From the NCBI RefSeq assembly GCF_000296385.1, contig NZ_JH815185.1, positions 2,035,450 to 2,096,075 of the forward strand: a stretch of DNA of 60,626 bases, written 5' to 3'. This stretch comes from Lachnoanaerobaculum sp. OBRC5-5 (lineage in GTDB: Bacteria > Bacillota > Clostridia > Lachnospirales > Lachnospiraceae). Each line of letters starts with the position of its first letter. Within the stretch, counting starts at the first letter, position 1. The notes under the pieces are model-generated. The model had not been told where the DNA came from and searched no databases. It saw nothing but the letters and a program-made list of their open reading frames with translations. The position numbers and the translations under genes are program-made. Of the stretch, positions 52,476-60,626 are shown piece by piece.

Positions 52476-53495
52476 TTATTTTACCCTGGGAATCTGCCTA
52501 ACATCATAGGTTCTGTTCTCCATTAATTTGGCATTTACATCATCAGGCAAATCTGATTTCCCTATGCTGTGCATCGCTATTTCCACTACCGCCTTGGCAT
52601 ATTCCTTTTTATCACTTTCGATAGTACCCAAAAGCTTACCTTCATTGATTGCTTCAAGGGCCTCCTTTGTTCCGTCTATACCGACAACCTTTATACCTTT
52701 TATATTATTGTTTCTTTCAATCGCATCTATGGCACCAAGTCCCATATCATCATTATTTGATATGACAAGGTCTATATTGTCGTAATTATTAAGCCACTCT
52801 TCCATAAGCGCGGAACCCTGTGCTCTCTCCCAGTTTCCGATAGCACCGTTTAGCTTATTTATCGGAATATTGTTCTCCTGCAAAGTTTTTATAACCCATT
52901 CTGTCCTTACAAGAGAATCCTGATGACTCGGTTCACCCTCTAAAAGCACATAATTTATCACACCGTCACCGTCTATATCTATGCTGTGAGGATTTTCATT
53001 GTAGGCATTTATTATTATCTTGGCCTGCTCGATTCCTGCGGACTTCGGTCCTGCACCTACATAATAAATATTGTCCGCTCTGTTTAAGTCATCATCCACC
53101 GGTTTTCTGTTAAAAAATACTATCGGTATTTTTGCGCCGACCGCCGTTTCAATCATATTTGAAGCGGCAAATCTGTCAACGACATTTATAAGAAGTACAT
53201 CATAGTCAAGAGATACAAATCTATCCACCTGATGATTTTGAGTATTTTGATTGTCTCTGGCATCCACCACCTCAAGATTTATCTTGATATCATGTTCTTT
53301 TTCATATTCCTTTACATACTCTTCAATTTCCTGTCTGACATTTGAAATAAATGTATCGTCAAATCTATACAGACAAAGACCTATCTTGATGACATTTTTC
53401 TTAGGCGATGCAACCCTGCTCATCATAGATATACAGCCGACGACAAGAACAATTACCAAAATCGCCATGCTTATTATAAAACCATGTTTTTTCAT
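52476..53495 (-). CDS. MglB-like galactose/sugar-binding lipoprotein
   Basis: The protein resembles galactose/methyl-galactoside-binding proteins: QNTQNHQVDRFVSLDYDVLLINVVD, GEPSHQDSLVRTEW, VISNNDDMGLGAIDAI, KVVGIDGTKEALEAINEG. The N-terminus has a hydrophobic segment ending LVVGC, a plausible lipobox. No ABC ATPase or permease follows: the terminator does. It is therefore more likely a sugar-sensing partner of the YesM-type kinase than a transport component. Confidence 0.88.
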   Translation of the reverse strand: MKKHGFIISMAILVIVLVVGCISMMSRVASPKKNVIKIGLCLYRFDDTFISNVRQEIEEYVKEYEKEHDIKINLEVVDARDNQNTQNHQVDRFVSLDYDVLLINVVDRFAASNMIETAVGAKIPIVFFNRKPVDDDLNRADNIYYVGAGPKSAGIEQAKIIINAYNENPHSIDIDGDGVINYVLLEGEPSHQDSLVRTEWVIKTLQENNIPINKLNGAIGNWERAQGSALMEEWLNNYDNIDLVISNNDDMGLGAIDAIERNNNIKGIKVVGIDGTKEALEAINEGKLLGTIESDKKEYAKAVVEIAMHSIGKSDLPDDVNAKLMENRTYDVRQIPRVK

Positions 53496-53510
53496 CTTCC
53501 TCCCACAGTG

Positions 53511-54479
53511 CTAGTCAATTGGGAACAGCTGTTTTATTATATCCTCATTTTCCAGACTTTCCTTATCCACCAGCATATTTTCCATATCGATATTTGTCAT
53601 ATAGTTCGTCTTTTTTAAGTCCGCCATAAGCATTTCCACTGCCGAATATCCCTCGTCATACTCATTTAGAGTAGCTATCGCATCTATACTGCCCTCACTT
53701 AATTTATTTAAAAAGAATGTAGTTGCTCCTATGCAATAAAACCCGTGTATATGTTCCTTATAAACGCTGCTGCCTCCAAGTATCTTACATATATTCTCAG
53801 TGCTTTTCTTATCAAGTGAGAATATAAAAGCGCTTTTCTTACTGTGCACCAAATCTTCTATTGCCGTCCGAAACTCCTTTTCATCTCCCTCTACAAGAAT
53901 TATATTAGAAGATTGTTTTGATTTCAAGAAATCTGTTTCCTTTGACACACCTGCAAGATTCAAATCATTTACAAATACATAAACCGGTGAACTTCCGTCA
54001 TACTTTTCTTCAAATGCCGTATAAAGCCTTTCAATCATATCTGTATAGTCAATATTTATAGTCCTCTTTGAGATATTTATACTTGGATTTGCACTTCCTA
54101 TCTTAGCCGTATCAAATACATCCGTATCCTTTGACTTTAGTACAACCACCGGTGACTTTATAAGATTGATTTTTAAATCATTTTTTGCCAACACAATAAT
54201 ACCGTCGGCACCGTTTTCCTCCTCGGACTCTATAAGCGTCTTCTGATTTATATTATTTAATGTAATCAGGTTTATATCTATATTGTATTTCTTTGCGGCA
54301 TCATCCACACCCTTTTTAAGATTGGCGTATTTACTTTCATCCTCACCGTCAAGTATCAAAGATACCTGATAAACTCTCGGTGTTTCTTCTTTTAATATCA
54401 AATTTGTCTGCGAAATTACAAAGAGTAAGATAATTGATACAAACCATATTATCCATATATATATTTTATCTGTCTTCAT
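53511..54479 (-). CDS. Membrane-anchored periplasmic-binding-protein-like sensor
   Basis: One N-terminal helix (IWIIWFVSIILLFVISQTNLI) anchors an extracytoplasmic Peripla_BP domain (YQVSLILDGEDESKYANLKKGVDDAAKKY; GADGIIVLAKND; GYSAVEMLMADL). It has no lipobox. The gene lies between the histidine kinase and the MglB-like lipoprotein, with its start inside the kinase 3' end, so it is likely an accessory sensor. ATG at 54479 is chosen for its spacing from GGAG; starts at 54491 and 54482 are possible. Confidence 0.8.
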   Translation of the reverse strand: MKTDKIYIWIIWFVSIILLFVISQTNLILKEETPRVYQVSLILDGEDESKYANLKKGVDDAAKKYNIDINLITLNNINQKTLIESEEENGADGIIVLAKNDLKINLIKSPVVVLKSKDTDVFDTAKIGSANPSINISKRTINIDYTDMIERLYTAFEEKYDGSSPVYVFVNDLNLAGVSKETDFLKSKQSSNIILVEGDEKEFRTAIEDLVHSKKSAFIFSLDKKSTENICKILGGSSVYKEHIHGFYCIGATTFFLNKLSEGSIDAIATLNEYDEGYSAVEMLMADLKKTNYMTNIDMENMLVDKESLENEDIIKQLFPID

Positions 54480-56256
54480 CATTCTCTCCATATACTACAG
54501 CAGGCAAATGAATTGTAATCTTTGTACCTTCATCAGGTTCCGATTCAACTTTCAACCCGTATTCACTTCCAAAATACAGCTTTATTCTTTCATTTACATT
54601 TTTTACACCGATACCGGATCCTTTTTTACTTGGAACAAAGTCTTTACTCAGTAAAGTTTCAACCATATCTTCACTCATTCCAAGTCCGTTGTCCGTTATC
54701 GTAAAATAAAGACTGTCATCCTCTTTAAATACTTTTACGTCTATCTCACCGTCACCGTCCATAAACTCCATTCCGTGATATATCGCATTTTCCACCAAGG
54801 GCTGAAGCATAAGCTTTAAAGATGAATAAGAAAGCACTTCCTCATCCACATCTATGCTGTATTCAAACCTGTTTTTGAAACGCATATTCTGTATCATCAG
54901 ATAGTTTCTTACATGCTCCACCTCATCTTTTACAGTGATTATATTCTTTCCCTTGCTTAATGAAATCCTGAAAAACTTTGCAAGTGCCGTCACAATATTT
55001 ACAGCCTTGTCGGAATTCTCGTTTTCAATCATCCAAACGATAATATCCAAAGTATTGTATAAAAAATGCGGATTTATCTGAGACTGCAATGTATCAAACT
55101 CGCTCTTTCTCTTGGCATTATGCTCAGCCACAAGATCCGACATCAATACCTTTATCCTGCCAAGCATGTTTTTAATTGACTTGCCGAGATGTTCCACCTC
55201 ATAAGAACCGCTAGGTACTATCTCCACATCCAGATTTCCGCTCTCAATCTCTCTTACACTGCCGTCAAGCCTCTTTATAGGATTTGATATCTTATCGGAA
55301 ATAAAGGCATTTATCATAGCCAGTAAAAATAAGAAAAGATCGGCAACGAAGAGTACAAAGAATCTGAATTTTATTCCGTCTACTCCAAGTGCCGCACTTG
55401 GTGTCACTCCCACAAGCTTCCAACCTGTATATCCTATCGTCCTTACATTGAGTGTAATATTTTTTCCGCCAAGATTCTCAACTGTTATTCCGTCTTTTAA
55501 AGTGGCGGCATATTTATTGTCTTCCTTAAATCGTCCCGAATATATCTCATTTTGTTTCGGATGCCATATGATATCACCACTATCATTGGTCAGATACACA
55601 TAGCCTCCGTTTCCCAAATTTACATTTGAAAATATCTCCTCAAAATACATATAGTTTAAGTTAATAAGAAGAAGAGCCTGTGTGGCCTTACCCTCATCAG
55701 TCACCTCCACCGCTCTTGAAAGAGAAATCACCCATGAATAGCTGCTTTCATTCCTGTCAAAGAGATCTCTGATATGCGGCATGGAAAAGTTGATATATTC
55801 ACTTTCCGCCATACTTTTTTTAAAAAAATCCTTTTCCAAAACATTGCTGTTATCTTTAAGTCGTAATGCAGGCATGGACTCTATAAGCTCGCCCTTTCCG
55901 GATATCAAAGCTATATCATCTATCATATTGTCATTGTTGACATAGATAAGGTTCATACCCCTTTTTATATCATCATTTGATATATCCGTATTTTTGATAA
56001 CATTATAATAAATGGAATCGGATACCTTCATGGCATTTCTAAGATATGAATCCACAGACTCACCAAGCTGCCCTACAATGCCTGAGTTTTCCTCAATAAT
56101 GGTGGCATTTAAGCTGTTTGTAAATCTTTGAAATATTATAAGGCTTATAAGTGCTATGGCTATAATCGCTGTAACTGTAAAGTACATGAAAATAGAGCTT
56201 TGTATGCTCAAATTTTTTATACTCAAGTTTTTTAAACTGAATTTCCCTTTTTCCAT
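54466..56256 (-). CDS. YesM-type sensor histidine kinase
   Basis: Membrane helix, Cache-type extracellular sensor (about 40-290), second helix, HAMP (KISNPIKRLDGSVREIESGNL), His_kinase domain with the phospho-acceptor in QINPHFLYNTLDIIVWM, and HATPase (LQPLVENAIYHGM, ITDNGLGMSE, GIGVKNVNERIKLYFG). It senses an external ligand, probably sugar through the binding proteins downstream, and phosphorylates the AraC-type regulator encoded upstream. It is separated by 3 nt from that gene. Confidence 0.93.
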   Translation of the reverse strand: MEKGKFSLKNLSIKNLSIQSSIFMYFTVTAIIAIALISLIIFQRFTNSLNATIIEENSGIVGQLGESVDSYLRNAMKVSDSIYYNVIKNTDISNDDIKRGMNLIYVNNDNMIDDIALISGKGELIESMPALRLKDNSNVLEKDFFKKSMAESEYINFSMPHIRDLFDRNESSYSWVISLSRAVEVTDEGKATQALLLINLNYMYFEEIFSNVNLGNGGYVYLTNDSGDIIWHPKQNEIYSGRFKEDNKYAATLKDGITVENLGGKNITLNVRTIGYTGWKLVGVTPSAALGVDGIKFRFFVLFVADLFLFLLAMINAFISDKISNPIKRLDGSVREIESGNLDVEIVPSGSYEVEHLGKSIKNMLGRIKVLMSDLVAEHNAKRKSEFDTLQSQINPHFLYNTLDIIVWMIENENSDKAVNIVTALAKFFRISLSKGKNIITVKDEVEHVRNYLMIQNMRFKNRFEYSIDVDEEVLSYSSLKLMLQPLVENAIYHGMEFMDGDGEIDVKVFKEDDSLYFTITDNGLGMSEDMVETLLSKDFVPSKKGSGIGVKNVNERIKLYFGSEYGLKVESEPDEGTKITIHLPAVVYGENDEDR

Positions 56257-56259
56257 ATA

Positions 56260-57864
56260 CTAACCTTGCTGTCTGTACTTTGAAGGTGAAACCCCATACT
56301 TTTTCTTAAACACATAGCTGAAATAATTCTGATCCGCATAACCCACCATTTCCGCTATAATATATGTCTTTTCATCTGTAGTCTTTAAAAGCTCCACAGC
56401 CTTTTGCAATCTGACATTGGTCAGGAAATTTACATAGGATATCCCCATATCCTTTTTAAAGTTTGTGGAAAACCTGGCAACGGAGACATGTAAATGTTTA
56501 CAAAGTTTTTCAAGCGACAATTCCATATCCGCAAAGTTCTCTTCTATATAGGCCTTAGCCTCTTCAAGTACCTTTTTTGATGTGAAGGCTCGATCTTCTC
56601 TTATCTTATGAGCGATATTTATGCTTGCCTCAAGCAGCCACTCTCTGAAACCGCCTGTATCCTTTATCTTATCCAAAAGATCTATATAATCTGTAGCCGT
56701 CTTTGTAAGTACTGAAAGCTCAAGTCCGTAGTCCTGTACCAGACTTATAATAATATTTATAACATTTATCATATAGGACTGATACTGACTTGAGTGTACC
56801 TTTGATTCCTTAAGCTTTGATGCTATCTTTTCCACATATTCGGCTATACTTTCATCACTTCCGAACTTTAATATATTGATATATTCCTTTGCTTCAATAT
56901 CTTCAAACTTCAGCTTATCAGACTTTACAGGCTCCATATCTTTTATATAAATAACTTCGCCGCTTCCTACGATACCTCTGTATCCGAGAGCCTCCTTTGC
57001 AAGAGTATATGACCTGTGAAGATCTGTAATATCCTTTACACTGATACCCAGACCTATGGTAAGGTTTACACCTATGGCTCTGTTTACATCTCGTATCGCC
57101 TCTGTAAGTATGGACATTATATAGTTTTTTGACATCTTCTCAGGAAGTCCTGTCAATATAACTATACTGGTTTCCGAATACATGGAAAAGACCTCCGCCT
57201 GTAATTTATATTTCAGGTTTTCAAGGAGGTTGACCTTTACAGATATAGGTATAAGTTCTTTATCAACTATACTGCTGTCCATATCATCTATGTGAACAGC
57301 GGCAACTATATATCTGTCTGCATTGTTTAAATTTATATCATATTCGGACATAGCATAATCTATCTCCGAAGCACTTATACTTCCATGTATAATACCGTTT
57401 AAAAACTGCTCCCTGAGTATAGGAATACTGGCTTGGTATCCTCTTCTGAGTCTTTCAATATCTCTTTTTTTATCAAGTTCCTCATCCATACTTTTATGTA
57501 CTTTTCTGAGGATCTCCGTAAGCTCAACGGCAGAAACAGGCTTAAGCACATACTCTATTACGCCCATCTTAATGGCTTCTTTTGCATAGTCAAAATCATC
57601 AAATCCCGAAAAAATGATGGACTTTATAAGAGGATATCTTATATTTATTTCATTTATCAGCTCAAGTCCGTCCATATATGGCATTCTGATATCGGTAAAT
57701 ACCAGGTCCGGATTTAAATTTTCTATTTTCTCCAGTGCTTCAACACCGTTTTCGGCATCTCCAACAACTAAAAAACCTTCTTCTTCCCAGTTGATTTTTT
57801 TTATAATACTTTTTCTGACTTCTTCTTCGTCATCCACAAGTAAAATTTTGTAAAGTTCTCTCAT
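56260..57864 (-). CDS. YesN-type response regulator with AraC output
   Basis: The receiver domain (1-120) carries the phospho-acceptor Asp in NPDLVFTDIRMPYMDG and the Lys in YVLKPVSAVEL. A central region of about 300 residues is followed by an AraC-type double helix-turn-helix (LEKLCKHLHVSVARFSTNFKKDMGISYVNFL and VGYADQNYFSYVFKKKYGVSPSKYR). The length of 534 aa is usual for YesN proteins. It is the partner of the adjacent kinase and likely controls sugar-uptake genes elsewhere, since no transporter is present here. Confidence 0.94.
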   Translation of the reverse strand: MRELYKILLVDDEEEVRKSIIKKINWEEEGFLVVGDAENGVEALEKIENLNPDLVFTDIRMPYMDGLELINEINIRYPLIKSIIFSGFDDFDYAKEAIKMGVIEYVLKPVSAVELTEILRKVHKSMDEELDKKRDIERLRRGYQASIPILREQFLNGIIHGSISASEIDYAMSEYDINLNNADRYIVAAVHIDDMDSSIVDKELIPISVKVNLLENLKYKLQAEVFSMYSETSIVILTGLPEKMSKNYIMSILTEAIRDVNRAIGVNLTIGLGISVKDITDLHRSYTLAKEALGYRGIVGSGEVIYIKDMEPVKSDKLKFEDIEAKEYINILKFGSDESIAEYVEKIASKLKESKVHSSQYQSYMINVINIIISLVQDYGLELSVLTKTATDYIDLLDKIKDTGGFREWLLEASINIAHKIREDRAFTSKKVLEEAKAYIEENFADMELSLEKLCKHLHVSVARFSTNFKKDMGISYVNFLTNVRLQKAVELLKTTDEKTYIIAEMVGYADQNYFSYVFKKKYGVSPSKYRQQG

Positions 57865-57865
57865 A

Positions 57866-58303
57866 TTAAAGTTCCAATACTATAGTGAAAGGTCCGTCAT
57901 TTTCAAGGCTTACCTTCATATCCGCACCGAATACTCCGCATTCTGTATGAATATCCGACTTCTTGCCAAGTTCCACCATATACTCATAAAGTCTCTTTGC
58001 CTCATCCGGTGAGCCCGCACCTATAAAGCTCGGTCTGTTTCCCTCTTTGCAATTTGCCAGCAGCGTAAACTGTGATACAAGTAAAAGCTCACCGCCCACA
58101 TCTTTTAATGAAAGGTTTGTTTTTCCGTTTTCATCTTCAAATATTCTAAGTTTGATAAGCTTATTAAAATACTTTTCAACGATTCTTTCATCATCATCTG
58201 CCGCTACACCTACCAAAACCAAAAGACCTTTATTTATCTTTCCTACTTCTTCACCGTCTATTTTTACATTTGCATGATTTACTCTTTGTATTACAAGCTT
58301 CAT
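57866..58303 (-). CDS. dtd: D-aminoacyl-tRNA deacylase
   Basis: Dtd hydrolyses D-amino acids from t[47 protein letters not shown] with the active-site SQFT, and the Gly-cisPro motif in [12 protein letters not shown] are present; the length of 145 aa is normal. It is located 8 nt after greA and 1 nt before the response regulator gene, so all may be in one transcript. Confidence 0.95.
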   Translation of the reverse strand: MKLVIQRVNHANVKIDGEEVGKINKGLLVLVGVAADDDERIVEKYFNKLIKLRIFEDENGKTNLSLKDVGGELLLVSQFTLLANCKEGNRPSFIGAGSPDEAKRLYEYMVELGKKSDIHTECGVFGADMKVSLENDGPFTIVLEL

Positions 58304-58311
58304 ATTTCCTC

Positions 58312-58806
58312 CTAAAACGATCTTATCTCGTCTTCTTCATTGCTTATTTCTATGGACATTATTTTTACATAATATCCTCCGTCACCTACAGGTACCAGCA
58401 CTCTGTCACCTTTTTTCTTACCTATTATGGCCTTGCCTATCGGTGACTCTATACTGAGCCTGCCTTCCAGTGAATCTCCTCTGATTGAAGTAACTATCTT
58501 GAACTTTTCACTCTCGTCATCATCTTCAAAATAGAGTTCTACAACCTTGTCGATTCCGACCTGATCTTCTTTTGTCTTATCTTCATATACATTACAGAAT
58601 CTAAGCATTCTCTCTAAATAGTTGATTCTGCTCTCATTCTTGTTTTTCTCTCTTTTTGCTGCATAATATTCAAAATTTTCAGATAGATCTCCATGTGCTC
58701 TGGCTTCCTTTACCGCCTCTATAAGTTTCGGTCTAAGCAAAAGTTTTCTTTCTTCTATCTCCGCCTCTATCTTTTTAATATCATCTCTTGTAAGCGTCTC
58801 TGCCAT
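58312..58806 (-). CDS. greA: Transcription elongation factor GreA
   Basis: GreA rescues stalled RNA polymerase by stimulating transcript cleavage. The N-terminal coiled coil ([32 protein letters not shown]) with the acidic tip residues and the C-terminal FKBP-like domain ([39 protein letters not shown]) are clear. I choose the ATG at 58806 with GGATGG upstream over the ATG at 58839. It lies directly downstream of the 6S-like RNA terminator. Confidence 0.93.
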   Translation of the reverse strand: MAETLTRDDIKKIEAEIEERKLLLRPKLIEAVKEARAHGDLSENFEYYAAKREKNKNESRINYLERMLRFCNVYEDKTKEDQVGIDKVVELYFEDDDESEKFKIVTSIRGDSLEGRLSIESPIGKAIIGKKKGDRVLVPVGDGGYYVKIMSIEISNEEDEIRSF

Positions 58807-58837
58807 AAAACCATCCATATACTTTTTTATATAAAAC

Positions 58838-58866
58838 AAAAGAGTAGTAAAAACTACTCTTTTTTA
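58838..58866 (-). terminator. Intrinsic terminator of the 6S-like RNA
   Basis: On the minus strand AAAAGAGTAGT and ACTACTCTTTT form an 11-bp stem with a 4-nt loop, flanked by A and T runs. It ends the RNA at 58867-59047 just before greA, so greA may depend on read-through or on a promoter within the short gap. Confidence 0.9.
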
Positions 58867-59047
58867 AACCCCAAAGTGACGGCTCTGCTTATTGACGCCT
58901 AGCGAAGCTAGGTGGGTTACCTCACCTTGATATCTGCCTTCTACCTATAGAAGCTTGACATCCATCGAAGGTTATTTGGAATCCCATAAATCAAAATGTA
59001 GGTTCAAAATTGGCAAAGTTATCGCTCACCTCAGGAATTTTCTTCAT
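58867..59047 (-). ncRNA. ssrS: 6S RNA-like regulatory RNA
   Basis: A structured RNA of about 180 nt has its own promoter (59054-59081) and terminator. The 5' CCTGAGGTGA (59035-59026) can pair with the 3' TCACTTTGGGG (58879-58869), giving a closing stem with G-U pairs like that of 6S RNA, and an internal hairpin CTAGCTTCGCTAG is present. Segments such as TTTGAACCTACATTTTG and TTTATGGGATTCC recall Clostridia 6S RNAs as I remember them. No ORF is supported. The family call rests on recall and structure, without a covariance search. Confidence 0.65.
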
Positions 59048-59053
59048 AATAAA

Positions 59054-59081
59054 ATTATAATACAAAATATATTTTTTTCAA
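59054..59081 (-). promoter_or_regulatory. Sigma-A-type promoter of the 6S-like RNA
   Basis: On the minus strand TTGAAA (59081-59076), a 16-bp spacer and a perfect TATAAT (59059-59054). A transcript would start near 59047, at the 5' end of the predicted closing stem. Confidence 0.8.
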
Positions 59082-59171
59082 TATATTTCAATCAAAAAGT
59101 CCGGAAGTCATACAAAGTATTTCTTCCGGACTGAATTTTATCTTCCGATAACTTATGTTATCCAAATAAAA

Positions 59172-60626
59172 CTATTCAGTTCTTCTTTTTTTGAAGATAC
59201 ATAGTGCAGCAAGTGCACTTGATATAATCAACATCAAACTGTAAATCGGAGTTGCATCTTTATCTTCAGTCTTTGGAACTGACAGCGCCACTCTTGTATC
59301 TGATATGGATTTTGTTGTATCCTTGCTCAGTTGTACCTTCTGTGGCTGTGGAGTTTTCGGCTCGTCTGTTACGATTACCGGATTCTCGATTGCATTCATT
59401 GATGTTGTATTATTGTTTACAGTTGCCTTTCCCGGTCTTACAGTCGATGTTGTGTTTGAACCTGAACTGCCGCTTCCACCTCTGCTTGTGTTTGAGCTTG
59501 TCGCTATTGACGGGGTCGCTAAAGGCCTTGTAGGTCTTATAACTACATCCTCATCTCTTCCCGGTATAGTGATCCGGCTTGGTGTTGCCACTCTTATAGG
59601 AGTTGTAGAGGTTGTCGGTGTGGTAGGTGTACTTGGATTTACCGGTGTTACAGGGTTTATCGGATTAATCGGGTTAATCGGGTTAATCGGGCTTGGGTTT
59701 ATAGGAGTTACAGGTGGCACAGGTCCCGGTATTACTACCACGCTTGGGTCCTTCTTATAGATGTATGTTACTTCTATTCTTCCTGTGCTGAATACTCCCG
59801 TTTCAGATCCCTGTACAGTTTGTAAGCTGTATCCGTCTATTGCCTTTGCCGCTGTTGCGTATGGCAGACCGAGGCTTCTACTTCCGTCAAGTATTTCATC
59901 ACTTTCTATCGGTATCCCTGCAGTATTTACGTAATGGGCGATTACATCTCCTGCATCTCTTCTGCGATATACATATGTCACAGTCTGACTACCGCTTGTA
60001 AATGTTCCTGTTGCGTTACTTGGTACACTTACAAGATCGTAATTGTCAAATACTTTTGAACTTGTTGTATAGTTCTCTCCAAATCTTTCACTACCGTTAA
60101 GTACCTCAGGTGTATCTAAAGGTACATTTCCGTTCTCATCTATATGCTCTACTACAACATCTCCCGCATCATCACGCTTATAGATATAGTTTACAGTTAT
60201 CGGATCCGCTGTAAATGTTCCTGTTGCGTTACCCGGTACTGTTATAAGAGTATATCCCGGTATGGTCTTCGGTGTTGTTGTGTATGGCAAACCTACATTA
60301 TCTGTTCCTGTTATTGTATCAGGTGTCTCAATTCTGTTTCCATGATTGTCCAGATAATTTACGACTACTCCGCCTGACTGCTTTCTCTTATAAAGATATG
60401 TTACCGTTTGGCTTCCGCTTACAAATGTTCCTGTTGCGTTAGACGGTACTGTATCTATCTCATAGTCTGAGTATATCTCAGGGGTTGTTGTATACGGTAA
60501 TCCCAGCTTTCTGCTTCCGTCAAGTACTGTCGGTGTGCTTAAGTCGCTGTTATCATATACTGATTTGTGGTATACGGTTACATCTCCCGCATCAGCTCTT
60601 CTATATACATAGGTTACTGTCTGTGG
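59172..60626 (-). CDS. MucBP-repeat surface protein, partial (N-terminus outside window)
   Basis: The open frame continues to the right edge with no start, so at least 484 residues are seen. Several MucBP-type repeats of about 70 residues (LDGSRKLGLPYTTTPEIYSDY, VPSNATGTF, SQTVTYVYRR) are followed by a Pro/Thr-rich wall-spanning linker (PINPINPINPINPVTP), a low-complexity Ser/Asn region, VPKTEDK and a C-terminal helix with KKRRTE. This looks like a wall-anchored adhesin; the motif is LPXTG-like, but Gly is replaced by Glu. Confidence 0.85.
   Translation of the reverse strand, partial: PQTVTYVYRRADAGDVTVYHKSVYDNSDLSTPTVLDGSRKLGLPYTTTPEIYSDYEIDTVPSNATGTFVSGSQTVTYLYKRKQSGGVVVNYLDNHGNRIETPDTITGTDNVGLPYTTTPKTIPGYTLITVPGNATGTFTADPITVNYIYKRDDAGDVVVEHIDENGNVPLDTPEVLNGSERFGENYTTSSKVFDNYDLVSVPSNATGTFTSGSQTVTYVYRRRDAGDVIAHYVNTAGIPIESDEILDGSRSLGLPYATAAKAIDGYSLQTVQGSETGVFSTGRIEVTYIYKKDPSVVVIPGPVPPVTPINPSPINPINPINPINPVTPVNPSTPTTPTTSTTPIRVATPSRITIPGRDEDVVIRPTRPLATPSIATSSNTSRGGSGSSGSNTTSTVRPGKATVNNNTTSMNAIENPVIVTDEPKTPQPQKVQLSKDTTKSISDTRVALSVPKTEDKDATPIYSLMLIISSALAALCIFKKRRTE
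59750..60626 (-). repeat. MucBP coding repeats of about 210 bp
   Basis: The plus-strand sequence AATGTTCCTGTTGCGTTA recurs near 60001, 60214 and 60424, with a more diverged unit near 59800, about 210 bp apart. Repeats encode consecutive MucBP domains and continue past the right edge. Confidence 0.85.

Noticed and set aside
59305-59760. 151-codon plus-strand ORF with hydrophobic repeats
   Set aside because: It is the antisense shadow of the Pro/Thr-rich linker of the MucBP protein, without a ribosome binding site.

Overview
The window looks like a chromosomal segment of an AT-rich, Gram-positive, anaerobic member of the Clostridia, most like a Lachnospiraceae-type genome. The grounds are a class III (oxygen-sensitive) ribonucleotide reductase, Ter/TelA stress genes, a tad/Flp pilus locus with a DUF5702 protein, class B sortase, YesM/YesN two-component genes and strong GGAGG ribosome binding sites. 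The genus is not determined. Almost everything is transcribed from the minus strand.

Positions 1-9871 form an unusual accessory island. A divergent pair, a Ser/Thr kinase-NB-ARC-TPR STAND protein (minus) and an unrecognised 427-residue putative regulator (plus), sits upstream of an operon of NERD nuclease, nrdG and an ATP-cone-less nrdD. That is followed by a 112-bp tandem repeat array in which each unit carries its own ribosome binding site and a 27-codon micro-ORF (MSDWKK... type peptides). The three minus-strand transcription units (STAND gene, NERD-nrdG-nrdD, peptide array) each carry the same promoter element: an exact 12-mer (TTTGTAATTGTG on the plus strand), a second conserved block at fixed distance, and a -10 box 18 bp away. 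I do not recognise a described system with this composition. It is the best candidate here for a new defence, competition or signalling system.

Positions 10.2-11.2 kb hold an Rpn/PD-(D/E)XK transposase-like gene with GMEK repeats. From 11.4 to 23.6 kb is a Ter-type stress locus: YceG-like half-domain fused to a trypsin-like protease, YceG-like protein, TelA, two TerD proteins and a PMCA-type calcium ATPase as one operon, a divergent CitE-like lyase, and a PRTase-TRSP plus StiP pair. GNAT, NlpC/P60, HAAS/DUF1700, metallopeptidase and DUF1015 genes follow to 28 kb.

From 28.1 to 31.6 kb a small decayed island (PadR, truncated FabZ, MFS, an EKLDI-ended ORF, a broken flavin reductase) is bounded by an exact 20-bp copy of the serA 3' end, which suggests insertion at the end of serA. 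From 31.6 to 38.4 kb lies a leuB-ilvD-ilvB-serC-serA biosynthetic operon, followed by a 42-aa acidic-tailed membrane peptide and five tRNA genes (Pro, Arg, Gly, His, Gln in transcription order).

From 39.5 to 42.5 kb are a SleB-like hydrolase, an M20 amidohydrolase and sortase B. A tad/Flp pilus operon (42.7-52.3 kb) carries a CpaF ATPase gene split into two stop/start-coupled ORFs and two A24 prepilin peptidases. From 52.5 to 58.8 kb is greA-dtd-YesN-YesM with two sugar-binding-type sensors. A 6S RNA-like gene with its own promoter and terminator lies just upstream, and a MucBP-repeat surface protein runs off the right edge.
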